64,000 bases of DNA from Micrasema longulum (GCA_022494885.1 JAGVSM010000197.1:62001-126000), one strand, 5' to 3'. Shown: positions 43,601 through 55,228, numbered from the stretch's first letter. Notes: generated by a model from the letters alone, not told the origin. A program made the numbers and translations.

Positions 43601-44210
43601 TTTCAAATATTTTATTTATTTTTTACTATTTCTTTGTTACATTTTACAAAAGGCATAGATTAGTTACAAATAAAAAAAAAACTATTGCATTAACACAAAA
43701 AAAAAAAATTGTGTGGGTATACATTTTATTTTTAATTAAAATAATGGCTACTGAAAGAATTTCTATAAATATCAACAAGTTTAAAAATGAGTGGTGATAT
43801 TGCATCACAATTTTTTTTGTCACTAAAAATAAGAAAATTATATTAAAAGCTTATTCTATTCATTAAAAAAATAAGGTATTTAAATCCGTTTTTTTTATTC
43901 ATAATTTCAACAAAAATTTTTTTCAAAATATATTTAAATAATTCATATCTTTCGGACTGTCCATATGAAATGCATTGAACAGTTTTGAATCCATGAAAAA
44001 TCAGTGTCTTTACCCGATTCTGGATTTACAGTACAGAATTTCAAGTAAACTTTTTAATCTTTGACTATATCTATTTAAATTTAGAGGAAATAAATTTTGG
44101 CGCACAAAAACATATTTAAGACATTGCTGGCAATAGATTTTTTCTAGTTACAAAAGTTCAGCTTCCTAAAATAATTGGTTAAAGGGAAAAGTTGAATTTT
44201 TGTGAAGTAT
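43601..44210. other. No recognised gene
   Basis: AT-rich, short frames only. Confidence 0.3.
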
Positions 44211-44462
44211 AACTAACTAACTAACCATCACGCCATTTCCCCGGAGGGGTAAGCAGAGAGGATAGAACGCCACACCACTCTGTCCTGGCACACTTCCTTT
44301 GCTTCTTTCACATTCATACATCTTCTCATGCACGCACGTCGATTATTCCGACTTTTCACATGACCACTTTCAAGAATTTGTTGTAATTGATCATGCCATG
44401 TCTTTCTCGGCCTTCCTCGACTTCTACAACCAGACACATTCGCATCATAAATCTTTTTAATA
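44211..44462 (-). mobile_element. RTE-like LINE 3' end with (GTTA)n tail
   Basis: (AACT)n at 44211-44226, then minus frame 44437-44228: SGCRSRGRPRKTWHDQLQQI, LESGHVKSRNNRRACMRRCM, NVKEAKEVCQDRVVWRSILS, AYPSGEMA. Nearly identical to 55251-55470. Confidence 0.85.
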
Positions 44463-44760
44463 ATTCATTTTTATATAGTTTCTAAAGGCTTAGTATGATT
44501 ATTATTGGCTCCTCCCCATCCAATCGTTCCATAAGAAAGAAAAGACTGCACAAGAGCGTGATAAACCATTTTGCTAGTGTTTGAATGAGCATGGATGTCT
44601 CCTTGAATATGCCTCCCACATTCGTTTGAAAATGCCCAAACAAGGCGAAATAATTGTCACAAAATTTTGGTTTTTATATTTTTTATATTTGTAAAAATAA
44701 AATAAAGTGTTCAGTAGACTCAAACCAGTGTTTGATTTCTAATATTATAAGTTTTGTACA
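44463..44760 (-). mobile_element. LINE RT fragment
   Basis: Minus: SNTSKMVYHALVQSFLSYGT, IGWGGANNNHTKPLETI, typical thumb box. Confidence 0.65.
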
Positions 44761-44799
44761 TTTATTGTTTAGAAATGTCAAGAATTAGTATATATTAAT

Positions 44800-45435
44800 G
44801 ATAATTAGATATAAGTTAAGAGTCCCGTATAACATGGTCACCTACCGCGTTATATGGGACTCGATGCACATTATTCATTCAATATGTACCACATATAATA
44901 TTTTGCAGCATCAGGATGGAGTATCTAGTTACTCTTGTATTTGTAACGGAAGGTAGAGAATAATGTTTACGTGCGTATAGTAACAAAGCTTTGACATAAA
45001 GTTGTTTTATAGATTTTACATTAAGATTTTCAAATATACCGAGGAAGCTAGTTCTGATTGGGACTCTTAAGATAATTTTTACAAAGCTTTTTGTGCAATT
45101 ATTATTTGCTTGATCAGTGTGTCATTTTCATATCCCCATCCAATTATCCCATACTCCAAAACTGATTGAGTTATTGCGTAGTATATTTTTACAAGTTCTT
45201 TCAGGCAAATTATATTTCTAATAGTTTTAAAAGAGTCAATTTGCTTTTTCAATCTATTTTCAATGTGATCAATTTGATTAGTCCATCTTAAATTCTTATC
45301 TATATAAATTCTCAAATATTTAATTGAATCGACTCTGTCTAACGATTTACAAATACATTCAATATTCGGAATTTGGTTATTATAATTACAGCTGTGAAAA
45401 GTTAAGGAAAAATTTGGATTACGTATAGTTTTATT
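44800..45435 (-). mobile_element. LINE RT fragment with 3' hairpin
   Basis: Minus frame to 45079: IECICKSLDRVDSIKYLRIY, IDKNLRWTNQIDHIENRLKK, YAITQSVLEYGIIGWGYEND, IIIAQKAL. The hairpin 44820-44862 pairs GAGTCCC.TATAAC with GTTATA.GGGACTC (13 of 14). Confidence 0.8.
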
Positions 45436-45605
45436 ATAAATTTTAAATGTTATGTATTATGACCTGGGTTTTCTATCAAAATTAGTTCATGCGTGAATTT
45501 CGGGACAACCTTTACAAATCTTAAATAGTTTTGTTGTGTCAAATTACCTGGGCAGGGAATTTTCTGGGAATGGTTCAATGAAATTGCGTTTAGTCATTTT
45601 GGCTA

Positions 45606-45755
45606 GAGAATTTAGGACATGCGAGTAATTCAATTTGGCTCCCTTGCGTTCGTGGAATAAACGAATTAAGCAAAGAAGATTTGATCGTCGTTATGCGGAA
45701 AGCGGCCAATCCACAATTTAGAAAAAAAAATATTGGTGACATTAGGTGCAGTCAG
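45606..45755 (+). other. Candidate coding exon, unknown gene
   Basis: A stop-free frame with protein-like composition (CVRGINELSKEDLIVVMRKA, then NPQFRKKNIGDIRCSQ) ends exactly at a donor-like CAG|GTAAAT (45755/45756); a CTAG acceptor-like AG precedes it at 45605-45606. I do not recognise the family. It may be a host exon or a transposon remnant. Confidence 0.3.
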
Positions 45756-45871
45756 GTAAATTTTATAGTCTGTAAAAACAACCAGGCCGCTTTGTAACAA
45801 AAAAACTGTAATAATCACTTTCTGAAAATATATTTGCCAAATAAATAAAAAAAAAATAGATTTGCTTATTT

Positions 45872-46795
45872 GTGAATGGTAACTTGATAAGGGCTATTGC
45901 GTCACTGTACAAGGACAGCGCAGCACGTGTGAAGGTAAACGGATCATTCACATCTTGGTTTCACATTTCTAAAGGAGTCAAACAGGGATGTGTAATGTCA
46001 CTATGGTTGTTCAACATATTTATTTATTTATTCATATCTTTTCTTTTACAAACTATGACTAATAATAAAAAGATTGTGACCTCACTGGAGTTACCCGTGC
46101 CGAGGACACTTAACAATTTACATCCATAAATGTACGAAAGAACTGGAAGATATAAAAATGGGAGCAAAAATGAGTGGTATAACTGTTAACTGTCTTCTGT
46201 ATGTTGGTGATGCCGTGCTTCTTGCTAGCAGCAAAGGAGACCAGCAATGGTTGGTAACAAAAGTCTACTGTGTATGCAAGAAAAGCAATTTGCTTATGAA
46301 TGTTGATCAATCGAAAGTGACGTTTTTTAAAAGGGACGAAAATATAACTAAATGTGAGATCAGTGTGAACGGAGATATTCTGAATCAGGCAGAGAAATTT
46401 GTGTATTTGGGAAGTGTGTTTACCAGGGATGGAAAAGCTGAAAAAGATATTGAAAGGAGGGTGAGTGCCAGAAATAGGGTGAACGGTGCACTGAAATCTA
46501 CTTTGACAAGCAAATGTTTATCGCAGAAGGCAAAACTATCAGTTCACACTAGAGTTTTTTTGCCAATTCTAATGTATGGGAGCAAATTGTCTAATTAGAA
46601 AAATAATTATAATGGTAGGTTAACTGCTGTCGATGCGGTAAAACAATGTATGATAGGTGCACAAATGTCGAGATCCGTGAACTGTGTAAAGCCAAGACAT
46701 GCATTGTCGTCAGAATCAAGAAAGGTGAACTGCGTTGGTTTGGACATGTAGAGCAAATGGACAGCGAAGAACGGTTTAAAGTATCTATTTGATTA
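45872..46795 (+). mobile_element. RTE-like LINE, RT fragment, interrupted
   Basis: NLIRAIASLYKDSAARVKVN, motif B GVKQGCVMSLWLFNI, insertion at 46018-46127, then MGAKMSGITVNCLLY, motif C changed from YADD to YVGD, QAEKFVYLGSVFTRDGKAEK, RVNGALKSTLTSKCLSQKAK, later TMYDRCTNVEIRELC and LRWFGHVEQMD. The lost catalytic Asp and shifts make it dead. Confidence 0.82.
46018..46127 (-). mobile_element. Minimal LINE-derived insertion (hairpin and tail only)
   Basis: Interrupts the RTE frame between LFNI and the following NKC. On minus it is GTGTCCTC..loop GGCACGGGTAACTCCAGT..GAGGTCAC (46076-46109; 7 of 8 paired), ~45 bases, then AATAAATAAATAAAT. It is about 110 bp long. Confidence 0.7.
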
Positions 46796-47180
46796 TTAAC
46801 TTTTTTTGATATTTACAAAAGTTCCACTATCTCAGCTCCACTTATCTATAGCTGGCTGCTTTCTGCATAACTACTTTCGTTTGTTAGTAATCCTTTTACC
46901 AAATGATTGGATCTGAATGTAATAATGTGAAAGCGGGAGAAAACGAATAACTTTAGTGTATAATTCTAAATGAACTTTTTGTACGGGAATTTCTCCTTAT
47001 AAGCTTAGAAGCACGGCGGACCAAATCATATCATACAAAGCGATGTGGAGCCTTTGTGACCCAATATTTCAAGTTCTCAAACTAGCTTATTCCAACTCGC
47101 CTATCCTTCAGCAAAATGTCACGGAAGGGTTGCTCTATATGACTTGGGCGGCGATTACAAAAGGAAGCTAATTAATGTAT
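46796..47180. other. No recognised gene
   Basis: 46850-46880 resembles 14510-14535 (GGCTGCTTTCTGCATAACTA). Otherwise nothing. Confidence 0.3.
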
Positions 47181-47184
47181 TGAT

Positions 47185-47290
47185 TCATTTAATTTATTAA
47201 TTTATACGCCCTATGGGCTTTTACATTTATAAGAAATATATTTAAGTGCAGCAATGTAACATTATAATAAAATCAAATTAATAAACAAGG
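47185..47290 (-). mobile_element. LINE 3' tail
   Basis: Minus: TGTAAAAGCCCATAGGGCGT (stem GCCC/GGGC) then ATAAATTAATAAATTAAAT. Confidence 0.5.
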
Positions 47291-47514
47291 CTTGCAAGAA
47301 AAAGACTCCTGAATTTCTGTGTCATGTTAAAGAGGATGAGTCTTGGACGTGCATGGGCGCATAATAGATATTGCACAGAAAAGTATAATTAAGATAATGT
47401 ACAAAAAACATACACTATTTTCTAGTAATTAACTATACGCAGAGAGTAGACTCCTTGGTTTTAAAAAATTATATTTATTTCAGTGCCTGAAATATCGTGG
47501 TTATACAAGTAAAA

Positions 47515-48085
47515 GAAGAGCCATAAATGCGTATAGAGAGAAGACCAGGGCGTCTATACTCCCTCGCATAGTAAAGAGACTCCCGGACAAAATAAAGAAT
47601 AGTGATATGAATAAAAACAAAGTAAAATTGGTTTTAAAAATCTTTTTCTTAAATTCTAAGTTTAGTGTGTAAAAAAAAATTATAAAAAAATGGCAAAACC
47701 AAATAATTTAAAAACATTGTCAAAAAAAGTGTTTGTTTATTATTTTTTATACATTTTGTTATCAAAAAAGACTTGATTTACTTGTATTTGATTTTTTTAA
47801 ACTTTCATTTTATTGATATTTTAAAGATTTTAAAAATATTTTATGTAAACATTATTATATTCACCAACAAGCTACAAAAAGGGGCTTGGTGGGATTTTAG
47901 TTTTAGTAAAAATATAACAAGTAAATTTTTTTTAAATTGTAAAAATGTATAATTATGCCATTAAATAAAATAATAAAAAAAATATTGTGTTACCAAAATG
48001 TTTGAAGAGAGAAATCCCTGCAAAAAAACTGCTCTTGCAGTTTGGCGGGAATTAAAAAAATTGTTTAGAAGAATGCTTATGTGAA
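47515..48085 (+). mobile_element. LINE 3' fragment, sister of 12127-12737
   Basis: RAINAYREKTRASILPRIVK, RLPDKIKNSDMN, then the same 3' UTR with AATCCCTGCAAAAAAACTGC..TTGCAGTTTGGCGGGAATTA. Interrupted at 47859-47984. Confidence 0.8.
47859..47984 (+). mobile_element. Second minimal LINE-derived insertion
   Basis: Absent from the sister 3' UTR at 12597-12610. Begins with stem CACCAACAAGC/GCTTGGTG (47862-47891) and ends TTAAATAAAATAATAAAAAAAA. Confidence 0.65.
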
Positions 48086-49680
48086 AAAATTTCAATAAAA
48101 AAAATAATAAAAAAGTGAACATTTGCAAAAATGACGAAATTTAGATTATTGACTTTTTTACATCGTATTAGCATAATGCTTGACTGGTCAAAATGCCAAG
48201 TCGATCCGACACTCTAAAAAAATAAAATTTCTAAAATATGTGACCATTTGATAGAAGCTTACAGATTTTTGACAAGTAAAACTGACCAACACACATAGTC
48301 ACTTTTATTAGTAAATTTGAGATCCAAAGAATTGACCAAGTAACAGTTAGTCAATTTGACTTGTAGGTGATGTCACCAGTAAAGAGTTAGTTTGAGTTAG
48401 TAGTTCGTAAGTTAGTATACGTTTCGTATTTGACAAATACGTTTTTTTTTATAAAAAGTTCCTTAACTAAATTTATTCTTTAGATTGTTACGTAACACTT
48501 CTTAATTGTTTGTTCTTTTTCATTTATTTTGTATTTCTGTGTTTATTTAACCTTCACGAATATTAAAAAAATGATTACTGAAATAAAAAATCCCAAAAAC
48601 ATAATTTATAGTTATAAAATAAAATAAAATACTACCATCCTCAATGAACGAAACAAATATGATTATCTGCCAAATTTCATGACAAATTTTACAGGTAAAA
48701 TTGACTAAGTTTTTCAATATTTTTTTTCATATAAAAATGATAATGTTTTTGAAATATGTTTATACTTTGCATTAAAGTTGAAAGTACCGTACATATAATG
48801 TAAAATTACCAACCACCTACTTAAAAAACCTGATCTTTGAGAAGCAATTGAACTCTAGAAAAACACTAAAATGACTCCCCTGAACATAATTGATTTTGTC
48901 ACTTGGTCAATTTCTCTTGTATGCCAACAATATGTTCGCTTAAATTGGGAATTATTTAGTAGTAATTTAAATCGGCAGTAGATCCAATAGTGTTCTGTCA
49001 GTTCAAGGATGCAGAACTAAGTTCGCAAAAAGGCACTCCTTACATGTTGGTCCAAGATCCTTCAATCTCTCACCTAAGGAATTACAACATATTAAATCTC
49101 CGATACAGTTTTAAAGTAGGTTTGAGGTTTTGAATTAGCATGGAAAGAATAAATACCCTTAAATTTTTTTAAAAAATAAATAAAATGCATACTGCAAATA
49201 AATCTTGTTTTTTTTTCATGGTCATGTCATACCATTTTTTTTATCATACCACTTATAAATCATTAAAAATGGAATGGCCTACGTTCAGACGCTGAAGTCT
49301 TTGAGGGCAGTTTTTCTAAATTATGTTAAAGCTTAGTTTTAAGATGTATTTTTTAAAGTGAATTTTTGTAATAAAAATTCTTTGTAATATATGTGTGAAA
49401 AAATAAGCAAATTAAAAAAAAAGTAGTAAGATGATAATAATCAGTAGAATTATAGTAGTCGGTACTAAAAAATAACGCGTAGCTCAAAAACCACCATTAA
49501 AGTTTCATTATAAAACTTTTACCTTAAGTATGCGTGTTAAAATAAGTTCTGTCCTTTTTTTTCTAAAATAGGTGAAAAAGAGGACAAATTACAACAAATT
49601 AGTCAAATATGTATTTTTATTTACTTATGTAAAAATTTATTTGACAATAGGGAAATATCAGACACTGTGAACACAGTTAA
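48086..49680. other. Long noncoding stretch, no repeat recognised
   Basis: No supported gene in 1.6 kb. TGGTCAA/TTGACCA motifs recur at 48196, 48328 and 48902. It may be unique host sequence. Confidence 0.3.
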
Positions 49681-49684
49681 AAAT

Positions 49685-49830
49685 ATTTTATTTATTTATT
49701 TAACACTTTATATACATTAACAAGTAATAAACTTATAAGGGTGGGCATATTGCCTTAAGGCATAAAAAATAAATATAAATAAGGATAAAAAAAACTTTTT
49801 CTAAATGAATATACTTTAATTACAATTAAA
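49685..49830 (-). mobile_element. LINE 3' tail
   Basis: Minus: TTATGCCTTAAGGCAATATG (stem TGCCTT/AAGGCA), then TTAAATAAATAAATAAAA. Confidence 0.55.
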
Positions 49831-50059
49831 AATAAAATGGCCATACTCCGTACGTTTGTGGGATATTTTTTTGTGTTAGTGGAATAGATTTTTTTTGTAT
49901 TTGTATTTTTTAAAAATATGAAATAAAAAAAAGTTGTGAGGTGACGATATTCTATTTTAATTTAAGCGTCACAAAGTTCAAAATTTAAACGAATCGTGAC
50001 GTATTAGGCGAAGCTAATGCAATGGACCGTTCTTGTAATAAAATAATAACAATAATAAA

Positions 50060-50117
50060 TTTCGACAATTTTTGTAGCGCCGTTTTCGTGAGTAATCACT
50101 TCAAGGGCACTGTACAT
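50060..50117 (+). repeat. HPA repeat copy C (left part), target of the hAT insertion
   Basis: GTAGCGCCGTTTTCGTGAG..AATCACTTCAAGGGCACTGTACAT matches 11728-11772; it continues after the transposon at 52898. Confidence 0.65.
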
Positions 50118-52897
50118 TAGGGTGTCCCAGACTATAAGGAGATTTTTTTTTTTACAGATCGAGACACGCATAGCCTCTTATTTTGTTCCATTTGACCTAA
50201 ATAACTGAAATAATAAATATTATTGAAATCGGATAGCGATAACCCGTGCCGACTTGATGTCAAACTTTGAATATAAAAGTTTGTATGGAAACCATAGGGG
50301 AATATTTTAACTTAATATTTATTTTGTAAATAAAACAATGGTACTTTGATTATTGTATTATATTTATTATGTTTTATACATATTAATTATTTAAAGGACA
50401 TTATCAATTAAATTTTCTTTTTAAGGTTTGTTTTTTACAGTCAGTATATACTTTTCTATGTTCTTGTACGCAACGTAATAAATATTGTTTTTGTTCCTCG
50501 TCCACTGTGATTAAACCATGAAAGTCTTGCATCAACTTAACAGCTCTTTCAGCCGTATCATTAACTGCTTTCAGTGACTGCACCTTCATTTTAGCGTGTT
50601 GAAACGAAGCATTAGCAGGCCACGAAGTAGGACACTCCATGAGAAAATTGTCATCAATTTTGAGTCGCCTGAAAAAGGATCTGCTGTTCATGGGAACAAA
50701 GTCATCGATGTTTTTTTCAAAAAGAGCCCCGCTAAGTTCTTCTCTCGGTAGAATGTAGCGTTTATTGTGGACCGATGGGTTTTCTCTGGCCAAATTAGCA
50801 ACTATTTTTACCTTACTTTCTTGGTTAATATCATCGTCAAATAGAGACAAGATAGACACTTCGTCTGCTAAATACCACAAATGCTGGCGAAACTTCTGTA
50901 TAGATGCTTTTGATATAGTTTTGTCGACCATTTCGTATGCCTTCACAGCCTTTAAAAAGCACAAGTCCTGGTAGGGCGCTTTTACCTTTAAAGTGCATTG
51001 CAATCAAGGCTTGACATAGGATGTCGCGATAAACAGGCAGACGTCTAATAGAGCTGTTTTGTCCTTATTTGACATTTTGAATTGAGAGCTAAACAACGAT
51101 ATTTTTAATGAATAAATAGCTCTTGCCATCCATCTTGCTGGGTGCATGGCGCCTGGCAGCCGAATTTTAAATTCATTAACTTTATCTCCGCCAAGAAATA
51201 TTATGCAGAGCTCTATTAACTCTTGATAGTCATCTCTTACAATTTCTTTGGTCAATTCAGTTATGTTATACTCTAAAAGTTCATCAATTTTAGAATCGTT
51301 CAGACGTAATAGCGTTTCTTTGTGGCTCTGTATCTTCTCTATATTGATGTTTTTCCAGTATGATCGAAAAATTTTGAATAAAGGGATATTGGGACTTCTA
51401 GTGACTTGGCTGATTTTGGCCTCGAACACAGCTTTTAGTACCAATTCGTAGATATGATGGCGGCAAGCAAAATTCAACATTTCTCTGTTCAATTTCTGTT
51501 CGAGAAGCACACATGTACCATTAATTTGGCCTGTGTTAGAAGCAGTAGTATCACAACATAGAATCTGTGCTTTATCTTTAAGATTCCAGTCAACAATAGC
51601 ATTCCAAACTGCTTGTGCCTGTTCGCTTCCCGATGAGTTTTCTAATTTTGGCACAGCAATAAGTTGTTCTTTATTATCGTATGAAATAACGATTGGTAGA
51701 CGTTTCTCTTTTAATTTGCATACATCTAAAGCCGGCAACAGTTTTCCATCCCAGTGGACAGTTACAATATCTAGTACGTCGTTTTGAAAATTAAGTTTTA
51801 TAGCTTTTGCGCGCTGTTTTCGCTTTTCTGTACGAATTCTTTGGATGGAGGACTTGCTTATAGAAAATTCGTCAATGTTGTGACCAAGTGTTTTAATAAT
51901 TGCTTCAATAATAAATACAGAATCTCTCATACTTAACTGATACCTGTCTAATGCCACCACCAGTTTTGGAGTAACGAAATTTTTCTTCACAGAAGTTTTA
52001 ATAGTATCGGGCTATTTCCTCTCAATTGGAATGGACAAATCTTCTTGTAAGTCCGTTACTTCAGAATCAGAAGATGAAGTTTCTTGTAATGGCTCATGAG
52101 AAGGCGTAGAGGGTATTATTGATGCCAAATAAGTGGCCAGCCGCTTTTGCTCCCGGATATTTCTAAGACTCGCCTTTTCCTCCTTTTCTGTCAATTTTTT
52201 GTCCACTCCCAGCTAAATGACCGGATCGTCCTGGCTCTCTTTGCTTTCGTAAGAAAATCTTATCTTCATTTATCTATATTAATTGAAACGCATCGGCATG
52301 TGCAATATCAAACATTTTTTTTGTATTTGTAACAAACTCTTGTCGACGCTGCTCAAACACATTTTGAGGTTTGTTTGCATCTTTTTGCAAATTTCTCCAA
52401 TCTTGGTATAAGGCTACAAGTTTCTTAACACAGTTAGGTAAAGATTTAGTCGGTATACGTGCCTTTTTCCAATAAATAATGCACTCACGGATAGTAAGAT
52501 TTGCACTTTCATTGACGCTTAAATTGACTTTGCGAATATTATAAAATAAAACCGCCAGCACTTGTCCATTAGAGGGAAGTTTAGAACCTGTAATTTGATG
52601 TTTTATATCCCCAACCAAAAATATTTCCTTTTTAGAACTGCGTAACTCCACAGACATGTTGACACAAAGAAAACAATGCGTTCACTAATGAAAACAAACA
52701 CGATATAACAAGCACATTAACACTTAGTTCGCGCGCGCCGTACTATGAAAGTTCTGACAAGTTCCGATGCAAGTCGGCACGGGTTGCCGTGATTTAATTT
52801 ACTTGAAATTTTATTTATAAGTGTTTTGACATAATTCAAACAAAATTAGAGGGTATGCATTAAAAAAATAAAAATTAAATTTTTCTGGGACACCCTA
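50118..52897 (-). mobile_element. Complete hAT-like DNA transposon (2780 bp)
   Basis: TIRs TAGGGTGTCCCAGA (50118-50131) and TCTGGGACACCCTA (52884-52897) match over 14 bp; CTGTACAT flanks both sides (50110-50117, 52898-52905), an 8-bp TSD fitting the hAT consensus nTnnnnAn. A subterminal inverted repeat AACCCGTGCCGACTT lies at 50241-50255 and, inverted, 52771-52785. One transposase-like pseudogene fills the interior on minus. Confidence 0.93.
50404..52657 (-). pseudogene. hAT-like transposase, broken by three stops and one frameshift
   Basis: Starts at ATG 52657-52655. Segments: 52657-52274 (127 aa; MSVELRSSKKEIF, LYQDWRNLQKDAN) to an in-frame TAG; a shift of one base near 52208; 52206-52012 (KKLTEKEEKASLRN, acidic) to TAG; 52011-51004 (LVVALDRYQLSMRD, IHWDGKLLP-like VHWDGKLLP, CCDTTASNTG, ACRHHIYELVL, MHPARWMARAIYSL) to TGA; 51003-50404 in the same frame (HLWYLADEVSILSLFDDD, PREELSG, CPTSWPANASFQ) to the natural TAA. 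Total about 750 codons. The two Asp in WDGK and CDTTASN and the RW pair are placed as in hAT enzymes; the third catalytic residue is not assigned. I know similar uncharacterised proteins from aphids and cnidarians, without an assigned name. The interruptions are few, so inactivation looks recent. Confidence 0.85.
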
Positions 52898-52940
52898 CTG
52901 TACATTATAAAAAAATAAGGTCTATCTACATTCTTCCTCT
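52898..52940 (+). repeat. HPA copy C, continuation after the hAT element
   Basis: TSD then TATAAAAAAATAAGG; too short and diverged to show hairpin units. Confidence 0.4.
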
Positions 52941-53580
52941 TAATTACTATTTAATGACAAATTTTACAAATCATATTGTACTTCCTAACAATTAAATGTT
53001 AAAAGTAGCACCTTTAGTGTCAGTTAATACCCAATATCGTTTTTCTCTCTTAATGTTGAAAAAACTTACTTTTAAATTAATCCGTAAGAATGGGACATCA
53101 GGTGTGTGTATACCTTTATAAAACCATTAATTTGTGGGATTTAAAAATGGAATTAAACCAACAAGGCCACAAGCGGATAGGGTTGTCGGCAGGTTGGAGA
53201 AAAGACAAGGTGAATTAATTGGGGTTGGTTGTAATAATCCTGCGGAATACCCGAATCGATAAGCAGGATTATTTTTTAAACCATCACAAATGATAATAAT
53301 TATACAGGATTAGTATGAATTATTGCGCACTTAAAAACGTACTCATCAATTAACGTATTAATTGACAATTTACCCTTTGTATGTGAGTGAGGTATGTGTT
53401 TTAATACATAAGCATAGAAGCCGGCTGAAAGCTGTCGAAATTCGATCTCTTGGGCCTGGTAACACTATATATGATGGGCGTAAACATTTTGAGGTTCTTG
53501 CAAACAAAAAGCTCGTTTAAGAAAAGAAGGAAAAGCGGTTTAACTTCTTGAAAGTTAGTAAAGCAGATGCCTCGGATTTC
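52941..53580. other. Noncoding; contains an 11-bp stem
   Basis: AATAATCCTGC (53233-53243) pairs perfectly with GCAGGATTATT (53263-53273) over a 19-nt loop. No tail or coding part nearby. Confidence 0.4.
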
Positions 53581-53960
53581 TCAGGCGAATTTGTGGTAAA
53601 ACAATGAACTATAGGTGAACAAATGTCCAGATTCGTGCATTATGTAAGGATGAGACGTGCATTATACACAAAATGGAGAAGGGAGTTCTGCGTCGGTTTT
53701 GACACGTAGAGCGAATGGACGGTGAAAGAACGGTCAAAAGGACTTACAATGCGAATGTTAATGGATGCAGAAATTACGAAGTAAATAAAAAAATATTTGA
53801 AGGTGGACATGTCAAAAATCAGAATAATCGGCGTAAGTGCATGATAAGATTAATGAAGAAGTAAACATTTATAGGAAGTGAGGTCTGTACTCAAAGACCG
53901 GGTGATATGGCGTTCTATTCACTTTGCCTACCCCTAAAAGGCAAGGGCGTGATGGTTCGT
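53580..53960 (+). mobile_element. RTE-like LINE 3' end, strongly decayed
   Basis: Recognisable blocks: GAGCGAATGGACGGTGAAAG (ERMDGER), GGTGGACATGTCAAAAATCA (GGHVKN), and terminal GGCGTGATGGTTCG; every frame is broken. Confidence 0.75.
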
Positions 53961-54600
53961 ATATTTGTTTTTTTTATTACGTAGGTTTTTTAAAAACGTA
54001 TTTATTTACTACCAAGCCATCATTAGACGTGAAGCGTGTATTATGGTTATGTTTGAGAGGAAACTTGAATGTATTTAAACATTGTTTTCTTGTCACTGTC
54101 TTGAAGATGACTCCGTGATGCTATGCTTAAAAGACCACTGCATTTCGGATCTTTTATGCCTAACTAAAATAGATAAAATCGACTTTTCGCTGTCCCATTT
54201 TCCGCACCTCAAAATTAAACCGATTTTGTGATTTTTTAAAAATGGAGTAGGTATCAAAACAAAATTTTCTGTATCAAAACGTTTCGGGGTTTTCAAAAAC
54301 AGTTATCATATAATTTGTATCCCGTGTGCCTGAAGACCGCAGATAAAATTGAACGTTTTTATGGGTTTTTGGATGGTTCTAGTTCCGATAATAAACTATT
54401 CCTCAATAAAGCAAAACTATTGATACACGTCGATGGTAAATATTTTTAGTGTCAAAACCCAGGATGAAAATACGTTTGTATAATGAAAAGTCAGACGGCA
54501 TTTTCTCTTAAGACAAAACATTATTAAATATACTTACAAAATTTGCTTCATAATGTTTTTACGTAACAAAAGAAACCGGTTCAATTTTCTTAAATGGTGT
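53961..54600. other. No recognised gene
   Basis: 54175-54290 is loosely similar to 21120-21190. Otherwise nothing seen. Confidence 0.3.
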
Positions 54601-55145
54601 AACTTTCCGTTGAAGAGTAGGAACCGAGGTACTTATTAATAATTGAATTCTAAATCTAAAAACAATTAATATTCAAATATTCAATTTAAGCAGGTACCTG
54701 GGTACTTGTTTATGGTTGAATTCCAAAAACTTTAAATAAACAGTTTTCAAAAAACTCAGTTCTTCTCACTAACAGGGGCTCACTTTAATTTAGAAACGTG
54801 ATTTTCGAAAATGTATTGAATGGCGATTAATATTATTTTTGTATTACCAAAAATCCAGTAGTAAGAAAAAAAACAATTTTATTTGTAAACATTCACAAAC
54901 TATTTTTTATACTAAAAAAAATAACATCTTTTCATTTTTTTATATATGCATTCTCGGAGAATGCTGCCCTAATGAATGATAATAATACAATTACGCTCCT
55001 AATTTTTTGTCTGTTCTATAAATTGAACATTTTATAAATTATAAATATACTCATGGGAAAAATCTACGTTTCGTTAAAAACCGCACGTAAATCGGTCCAG
55101 TAGTTATTCAGCCCATCAAGAACACGCTTTTTATAAAAATAGATT
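54600..55145 (+). repeat. Helitron-like fragment
   Basis: GGTACCTGGGTACTTGTTTATGG body box, CATTCTCGGAGAATGCTGCC, then AAACCGCACGTAAATCGGTCC, CAGTAGTTATTCAGCCCATCA; order as in 18090-19110. Confidence 0.5.
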
Positions 55146-55228
55146 TGGTTTCAAAGAATATCAAATAAAATTAAAATGTGCGTTTGATTACTGTTAAAAA
55201 ATATCACAAAAAACTTGTGAAATCCCCC

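Noticed and set aside
48196..48920. Recurrent TTGACCA/TGGTCAA motifs as a regulatory cluster or TIRs
   Set aside because: Spacing irregular, no TSD and no consistent flanks; could be chance in AT-rich DNA.
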